A stretch of 64,000 nt of DNA. Source: Clostridium hydrogenum. GTDB lineage: Bacteria > Bacillota > Clostridia > Clostridiales > Clostridiaceae. The notes beneath the pieces were generated by a model. The model saw nothing but the letters and a program-made list of their open reading frames with translations, was not told the origin of the DNA and did no database searches. The stretch spans positions 248,001 to 312,000 of the forward strand of contig NZ_JAEACT010000004.1 of the NCBI RefSeq assembly GCF_021432385.1, read 5' to 3'. Positions 59,421 to 64,000 of the stretch are shown in pieces (within the stretch, counting starts at the first letter, position 1; each line of letters opens with the position of its first letter). A program made the translations under genes and the position numbers.

Positions 59421-60254
59421 ATGTTAAATATAGGTTGTCATTTATCCGTATCAAAAGGATTTGAACATATGGGAAAAGAAGCTTTAGATATTAATGCAAA
59501 TACTTTTCAATTTTTCACTCGCAATCCAAGAGGTGGAAAGGCGAAAGCCATAGATGCAGAGGATGTAACTGCTCTACTTAAACTCACTAAAGAAAATAAC
59601 TTTGCACAACTTCTAGGTCATGCACCTTATACACTAAATGCCTGCTCTGCAGATGAAAATACTAGAGAATTTGCCGTTCAAGCTATGGAAGATGATTTAA
59701 AACGAATGGAACTAATACCTGGTAACCTTTATAATTTTCATCCTGGAAGTCATGTTAAACAAGGCATTGAAGTTGGTATTAATTATATAGTAGCTATGCT
59801 CAATTCAATATTAAAGCCAGAGCAAACAACAAAAGTTCTTCTTGAAACAATGGCAGGGAAGGGTACAGAAGTTGGAAGCCGCTTTGAAGAATTAAAGGAA
59901 ATTTTAGATAGAGTAAAGCTTTCAGATAAAATGGGTGTGTGCTTGGATACTTGTCATGTTTACGATGCAGGCTATGATATTGTAAATGACTTAGATGGAG
60001 TTCTTGATAAATTCGATAAAATCATTGGACTTAATAAACTTTATGCTATTCACTTAAATGATAGTAAAAATCCTTTTAGCAGTCACAAGGATCGTCATGA
60101 AAAAATTGGAGAAGGTTCTATTGGTATTGAAGCAATTACAAGAATTATAAATCACCCAAAACTCAAAGGTATTCCATTTTTTCTTGAAACACCAAACGAA
60201 CTTCCTGGCTATGCTGAGGAAATCAAATTGCTTAGGAGCTTGTACGAAGAATAA
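59421..60254 (+). CDS. nfo: Deoxyribonuclease IV (AP endonuclease family 2)
   Basis: DNA repair enzyme of 277 residues that cuts at abasic sites. TIM-barrel with the tri-zinc ligands: His in [16 protein letters not shown] and [10 protein letters not shown] (about residue 67), HPGSHVKQG (about 107), Glu in [10 protein letters not shown] (about 142), [11 protein letters not shown] (about 177-180), [22 protein letters not shown] (about 213-230; split as HLNDSK and DRHEKIG) and FFLETPNE (about 258). TAGGAGG precedes the ATG. Single gene with element A8 upstream and a hairpin downstream. Confidence 0.96.
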   Translation: MLNIGCHLSVSKGFEHMGKEALDINANTFQFFTRNPRGGKAKAIDAEDVTALLKLTKENNFAQLLGHAPYTLNACSADENTREFAVQAMEDDLKRMELIPGNLYNFHPGSHVKQGIEVGINYIVAMLNSILKPEQTTKVLLETMAGKGTEVGSRFEELKEILDRVKLSDKMGVCLDTCHVYDAGYDIVNDLDGVLDKFDKIIGLNKLYAIHLNDSKNPFSSHKDRHEKIGEGSIGIEAITRIINHPKLKGIPFFLETPNELPGYAEEIKLLRSLYEE

Positions 60255-60291
60255 TTGATGCTTTAGATAAAACAATTAAAGAACAATTGAA

Positions 60292-60335
60292 GGTATCGCA
60301 CTAACTAAGGTTTATAAAATTTTAGTGCGATATCC
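60292..60335. repeat. Hairpin resembling a minimal element B
   Basis: GGTATCGCACTAA..TTTAGTGCGATATCC forms a 13-bp hairpin. It is close to a pair of B ends (GGCTGTCGCAC..) with CTG changed to TAT on both arms. It follows the endonuclease gene and may act as a terminator, although a T tail is lacking. Confidence 0.45.
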
Positions 60336-60366
60336 CAATTGAAATTCACATGCAATCCTCATACTT

Positions 60367-60966
60367 TTATCTTCCTCTTTGCGATAACTTATTTTTAATA
60401 TTACCATACTGACTACTTTTCTTAACTGCCATAAAAACAAAGTAATCATCTATTTCCCATATCTTAACTCCACCAAATATAGCTATCAACTTGTTTTTAT
60501 ACCAATCTTTTCTTTTAGTAACCATATACATTTTGCCGCCCATAACTAGCCTATTAAAACCTTTTTCAATAAATTCCTTTGGTACATTAAAATCCGCATG
60601 ATATGGTGGATTAGATAATATTAATGTAAAATCTTTTTCATTTAAGGCTTTAAATCCGTCACTTTCATAAATTTTAACTTCAGGTACCCCATTTATTTTG
60701 GCATTTTCTTTTGCATATTCAACTGCTGTGCTCGACTTGTCCAACATAACTACCTTAGAAGCTCCTATGGTTTTAGCTGCTAAAATACCTACTATTCCAT
60801 AACCACAACCTAAATCCAATACTTTACCTTCTTTATTAAAATTTATTAGAGACAGCATCGCCAAAGTACCTTTATCAACACCTTGTGGTGAAAAAAGCTC
60901 CTCAGAAGTTTTAAACTTCATATCAATATTTTTAATTTTAGCATTAACTGTAAAACTCTCTTCCAC
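60367..60966 (-). CDS. Class I SAM-dependent methyltransferase (RsmC/MTS-like)
   Basis: Methyltransferase of 199 residues with the SAM motif VLDLGCGYGIVGIL (about residue 54), acidic ribose contact in VVMLDKSS (about 76), and the adenine/guanine N-methylase motif ILSNPPYHAD (NPPY, about 117). This matches small RsmC-type 16S rRNA (guanine-N2) methyltransferases lacking the duplicated N-domain. An RNA substrate is likely but the base is not determined. ATG follows GGAATAG; single gene. Confidence 0.88.
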   Translation of the reverse strand: MEESFTVNAKIKNIDMKFKTSEELFSPQGVDKGTLAMLSLINFNKEGKVLDLGCGYGIVGILAAKTIGASKVVMLDKSSTAVEYAKENAKINGVPEVKIYESDGFKALNEKDFTLILSNPPYHADFNVPKEFIEKGFNRLVMGGKMYMVTKRKDWYKNKLIAIFGGVKIWEIDDYFVFMAVKKSSQYGNIKNKLSQRGR

Positions 60967-61134
60967 ATCTATTCCTCCAAATTTAACTTTGCGTATATCC
61001 TACAAGTTCATCAATTTTTTACTTAATTTCACTATACTCCAACTTGATGGTTTTATAAAGTTTATTTTACAATTTATAGCTAGTTTGCACTGTATAATCG
61101 GCTTCAATATAACTTCCACCTTTAATTTATAACT

Positions 61135-61170
61135 AAAAAAGCTCCATCTAACAAACATTAGGTGGAACTT
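61135..61170 (-). terminator. Terminator of the CD3324-like gene
   Basis: Minus-strand hairpin GTTCCACCTAATG..GTTAGATGGAGC and TTTTTT. It overlaps the last codons of the gene. Confidence 0.75.
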
Positions 61171-61451
61171 TGGATATTCTTATATTTTCTTTCTTGCGAA
61201 ATAATTTTTTGTATTGTTTTTGGTGATAAATAGTATTTTTCTGAAAGACCTTGCACAGATATTCCTTCTAAATAATCTTTATATATCTTAGTATTCCTAA
61301 CTTTAAGTTCTTCTTTACTCTTAGTTAGTTCACCCCAAGCTATTTTATTTTCTTCTTTCTTGGGTATATAAATGCATTCACCATCAACATACTTTTGAAT
61401 TATTTTTAATACCTCGTCAGGGAAAATCTCCCTAGCGTTTGCATAGCTCAT
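61158..61451 (-). CDS. CD3324-family helix-turn-helix protein
   Basis: Small DNA-binding protein of 97 residues. It begins YANAREIFPDEVLKIIQKYV and continues ECIYIPKKEENKIAWGE, the pattern of CD3324-family proteins. The C-terminal HTH is YLEGISVQGLSEKYYLSPKTI with IQKIISQE. The target is not known. AAGGGGAGAG precedes the ATG. Single gene between the methyltransferase and a repeat-rich gap. Confidence 0.8.
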   Translation of the reverse strand: MSYANAREIFPDEVLKIIQKYVDGECIYIPKKEENKIAWGELTKSKEELKVRNTKIYKDYLEGISVQGLSEKYYLSPKTIQKIISQERKYKNIQSST

Positions 61452-61728
61452 TTTATTGCTCTCCCCTTAAATTTAATTTTTTATTAGGATTGAGCAAAGG
61501 CTATTTTAACTTTAATTTTTAATCGTTATGCAATAGCCTCTGCTATGCATATATAACATATTTTCTCATAGAAGCCAGCCTCCTTGCCTCAAACAAAATT
61601 TAACTTATATATACAATGATAACATATGCAGCCAGTAAATGTCCAATGGTTTCCATTTCATGTTGACATAATATTAATTAGATTTTATAATTTGCGTAAT
61701 TTTGACTATGACGGTCAAAGCCATTTAG

Positions 61729-61858
61729 TCTCTTAGATTTATTAATTTTATTTAAGATTTCAAGATGCTATTAATCGCATCATTTTTATGCAGAGCTCCC
61801 ACTTATTATTTTGTTTTGCACTACACCTTTGTTCGCAATAATTTTAGTGAGACAATTC
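61729..61858. repeat. Half of element C joined to a B end
   Basis: CTTAGATTTATTAATTTTAT followed by TTTAAGATTT and TTTTGCACTACACCTTTG match the right half and end of family C. TTCGCAATAATTTTAGTGAG then ACAATT (61831-61858) match the B right end. The B end runs over the stop of brnQ and supplies its last codons. Confidence 0.6.
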
Positions 61859-63205
61859 CAGTTTATTTTTACGAACTAAATAAATAATTAATCCTATAAT
61901 AAAACCACAAAGCGCTGGTAATATCCATCCAAAACCATAGTCAAATCCAGGTAAATATAGATGTGCAAAATTTACAATATGCGTAATTGCGTCAGTTTTT
62001 TCTAATGAATCTGGTAGTGCTTTACAAAAATCAAAAAATGCTGCAACTGCGGTTAATCCAGTTGTCCATTTATAAATATAACTTTGCTTATGGATAATTG
62101 GGGTTAATAGAGATAATATTATCAAAGTAATTGCTAATGGATATAAAAACATAAGTACAGGAATCGAAAGTTTTATAATATCATTTAACCCAAAATTAGC
62201 AATTACAAAAGAACAAATTGTAAATATAACAGCATACTTTTTATATGAAACAGATTTAGGAAACATTTCACTAAACATTTCGGCACAAGAAGTAATTAGT
62301 CCAATAGCCGTTTTCACACACGCAATTACTACAATAGCTGCCAACAATACAGTTCCAATAACTCCTAAGTAATGATTACTCACCATTGACAAAATACTTC
62401 CGCCATTATCAGCACGTTTCACACTTCCCAAGCTTGTAGCTCCCATATAAGCCAACGCTGCATAGATAATTGCCATAAATGCAGTGCTAACTAAGCCCGA
62501 TTTAAAGGTTTCACCAGCAATAGCATTAGAACTTTTAATTCCAAATTTTCTTACATTAGAAATAATAATAATTGCAAAGGCTAAAGATGCTAACGCATCC
62601 ATCGTATTATATCCATCTAATAACCCAGTAGTTAATGGACTAGTAATATATTTTCCCTGTGCTGCATAATGGCTTGCTTGTCCCATTGGCTTTATAAAGG
62701 TAGCAATCAATAAAATAGATAAAAGTACTAAAAATATAGGTGTAAGATACTTACCTACCAAGTCTAAAATTTTTCCTGGTTTTAATGAAAAATAAATTGT
62801 AAAAATAAAAAACATAAGTGAAAAAACAAATAATCCTAATTTTAAGTAATTATTATTAATAAATGGATGAATTCCAACTTCAAAGGCAACCGTCGCCGTA
62901 CGTGGTATTGCAAACAGCGGACCAATTGTTAAATACAATAAGCACGTAAATACTTTTGAATACTTAGCGCTTACAGGGCTTGCCATGTCAAACAAACTCT
63001 CACTTTCAGAAATTGCCGATGCTATAATTCCCACTATAGGCAAACCTACACCTGTAATTAAAAATCCAATAGTTGCTGACACAACATGCTTTCCGGCATT
63101 TTGTCCCATTTGAACTGGGAAAATTAAATTACCAGCTCCAAAAAATAATCCAAAGAGCAAGGAACCTATTAAAAGATTCTGCTTAAATTTTAATTTTTCT
63201 TTCAT
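61844..63205 (-). CDS. brnQ: Branched-chain amino acid transporter BrnQ (LIVCS family)
   Basis: Sodium-coupled symporter of 453 residues with twelve hydrophobic segments, importing leucine, isoleucine and valine. Signatures: LFGLFFGAGNLIFPVQMGQNAG at the N-terminus (quoted as FGLFFGAGNLIFPVQMG), DGYNTMDALASLAFA near residue 198, and a C-terminal GWILPALCGFIIG. The last four codons (ELSH and stop) lie in sequence like a B end, so its natural C-terminus may have been replaced. AGGAGG precedes the ATG. Upstream lie a D element and three 20-bp tandem repeats; no T-box was seen. Confidence 0.93.
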   Translation of the reverse strand: MKEKLKFKQNLLIGSLLFGLFFGAGNLIFPVQMGQNAGKHVVSATIGFLITGVGLPIVGIIASAISESESLFDMASPVSAKYSKVFTCLLYLTIGPLFAIPRTATVAFEVGIHPFINNNYLKLGLFVFSLMFFIFTIYFSLKPGKILDLVGKYLTPIFLVLLSILLIATFIKPMGQASHYAAQGKYITSPLTTGLLDGYNTMDALASLAFAIIIISNVRKFGIKSSNAIAGETFKSGLVSTAFMAIIYAALAYMGATSLGSVKRADNGGSILSMVSNHYLGVIGTVLLAAIVVIACVKTAIGLITSCAEMFSEMFPKSVSYKKYAVIFTICSFVIANFGLNDIIKLSIPVLMFLYPLAITLIILSLLTPIIHKQSYIYKWTTGLTAVAAFFDFCKALPDSLEKTDAITHIVNFAHLYLPGFDYGFGWILPALCGFIIGLIIYLVRKNKLELSH

Positions 63206-63222
63206 TGAATAGTCCTCCTAAA

Positions 63223-63319
63223 GATATATCACTGCAAAACTTGAAACCCATGTGCACGCAAATATCGTCTTCACGGCATTTTGTGCACATAAATTTCAAT
63301 AGTTGAACTGATATATATA
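63223..63319. repeat. Palindromic element D, copy 2
   Basis: Hairpin with arms GAAACCCATGTGCACGCAAAT and its near complement, around loop ATCGTCTTCACGG, like the ATATCTTCTGGG loop of D1. Outer flanks GATATATCACTG and complement extend it. It lies between brnQ and the MarR gene, starting 17 nt upstream of brnQ. Confidence 0.65.
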
Positions 63320-63378
63320 ATGTTTTATTTATACATTAAATGTTTTATTTATGTATTAGATATTTTATTTATTATATT
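63319..63378. repeat. Three 20-bp tandem repeats
   Basis: AATGTTTTATTTATACATTA, AATGTTTTATTTATGTATTA and a decayed third unit GATATTTTATTTATTATATT. AT-rich, in the shared upstream region of brnQ and marR. May hold regulator sites. Confidence 0.6.
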
Positions 63379-63475
63379 ACACTTCTTGATATTAGTAAAA
63401 TTTCTTATTTTATGAAATAACAAAATTGGGGCTTTAGCGCAAAGCTTAATGTGACAACTACATTAAATACATTAC

Positions 63476-63530
63476 TTGCATTATGTTCCATAATGTTATA
63501 TAATATTCCAATAAGGTTTAGTTACTAAAC
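63476..63530 (+). promoter_or_regulatory. MarR promoter with two operator palindromes
   Basis: -35 TTGCAT (63476-63481), 17-nt spacer, -10 TATAAT (63499-63504). CATTATG-ttc-CATAATG (63479-63495) fills the spacer; GTTTAG-tta-CTAAAC (63516-63530) covers the start region. Both are perfect inverted repeats of MarR-site size. Confidence 0.7.
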
Positions 63531-63545
63531 ATAGGAGGTACTTAA

Positions 63546-64000
63546 ATGCCAGATTTATCAACTACAGAACTTATGATACTTAAATTTGAAAATGTAATGA
63601 ACAAATATAATGCTCTAGAAAAGAAACCAAGGTATTATGGTACTAAAGATTTGCTTTATAAATCTGAGGTTCATACAATAGAAGCCATAGGCAAAAATAG
63701 TGGAATTAATGTTACCGAATTAGCTCAATATTTGAATATAACTAAAGGTGCAGTTTCACAAATGATTGATAAATTAATAAAAAAGAATTTAGTTGTTAAA
63801 ACCCCGGTCTCTGAAACTGAAGTTTCATTATCACTTACTCAAAATGGAATCCTAGTTTTTAAAGGTCATGAAGAATACCATAAGGGCTTTTATGGGGAAA
63901 TTTCTCATGAACTTAAGCGACTATCACCTAAAAACTTAGAAACTTATTTCAACATCTTAAATATACTAGATAAATTTTTAGATGAAAAATCTAAAAAATA
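63546..64000 (+). CDS. MarR-family transcriptional regulator (to window end)
   Basis: Winged-helix regulator of 151 codons visible. The sequence stops two bases into what is probably the stop codon (TA) at the window end. The HTH and wing region (about 47-95) reads GINVTELAQYLNITKGAVSQ and MIDKLIKKNLVVKTP. Helices before and after are the MarR dimer region. AGGAGG seven bases before the ATG fixes the start. Two perfect palindromes in its promoter suggest autorepression. Divergent from brnQ, which it may also control. Ligand unknown. Confidence 0.9.
   Translation, partial: MPDLSTTELMILKFENVMNKYNALEKKPRYYGTKDLLYKSEVHTIEAIGKNSGINVTELAQYLNITKGAVSQMIDKLIKKNLVVKTPVSETEVSLSLTQNGILVFKGHEEYHKGFYGEISHELKRLSPKNLETYFNILNILDKFLDEKSKK

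Noticed and set aside
63206..63545. T-box riboswitch upstream of brnQ
   Set aside because: No T-box sequence or specifier stem could be found; the hairpin there belongs to family D.

Overview
This is AT-rich chromosomal DNA of a Clostridium sensu stricto type, probably a butyric or solventogenic species. The signs are very low G+C, strong GGAGG-type ribosome binding sites, many GTG and TTG starts, AGA-dominated arginine codons, an EFR1-type flavodoxin/ferredoxin pair, a truncated butanol-dehydrogenase-like gene, and clostridial GlgC/GlgD and BglG/LicT systems. I saw no rRNA, tRNA, CRISPR array, complete insertion sequence or prophage. The species cannot be fixed from the sequence alone.

Layout. 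0-6 kb: a minus-strand ABC exporter with a NarL-type two-component system (architecture like Bacillus LnrJK-LnrLMN), ending in a WG-repeat lipoprotein. 6-12 kb: a cysteine-cluster protein, a 3D-domain wall protein, a TetR/flavodoxin/CDP-alcohol phosphotransferase operon and a CNNM/CorC-type membrane protein. 12-20.5 kb: a minus-strand [NiFe]-hydrogenase operon (small subunit, large subunit, protease, cytochrome b5-like protein, a HypA-like protein without a zinc domain, HypF, HypC, HypD, HypE). 20.5-23 kb: a beta-glucoside-type PTS IIBCA behind two tandem LicT-type antiterminator/terminator elements. 23-28 kb: a membrane chemoreceptor, an atypical KASIII protein and an ECF sigma/anti-sigma operon. 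28-36.5 kb: CE2-like esterase, TetR, a lone flagellin, carbonic anhydrase, a CDF transporter and an MBOAT/SGNH acetylation pair. 36.8-45 kb: SNF2 helicase, TetR plus flavodoxin-ferredoxin, and glgC-glgD with a cre-like site. 45.6-54 kb: malolactic locus (LysR, malolactic enzyme, 2HCT transporter) and a PTS/6-phospho-beta-glucosidase/LicT operon under a LicT RAT element. 54-57 kb: a decayed zone (GNAT, PHP and Fe-alcohol dehydrogenase remnants) around an AraC regulator and a second flavodoxin-ferredoxin. 57-64 kb: soluble chemoreceptor, isoprenyl transferase, endonuclease IV, methyltransferase, CD3324-like HTH protein, BrnQ and a MarR regulator running off the window end.

The most unusual content is intergenic. 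Eight copies of a roughly 195-215 bp palindromic element (here 'A') share arms of exactly four heptads (consensus CARAGTA) enclosing smaller hairpins, so each could fold like a cloverleaf. Opposite arms match each other better than they match other copies. Two copies lie inside the hydrogenase operon, and one supplies the last ten codons and stop of hypF. A second family ('B', ends GGCTGTSGCAC) and a third ('C', near-complete palindromes of 190-290 bp) are also present. An A copy sits inside a B, and a B sits inside an A. A fourth, short family ('D') has two copies. No transposase is linked to any of them. These names are mine, and I do not know whether the families have been described.
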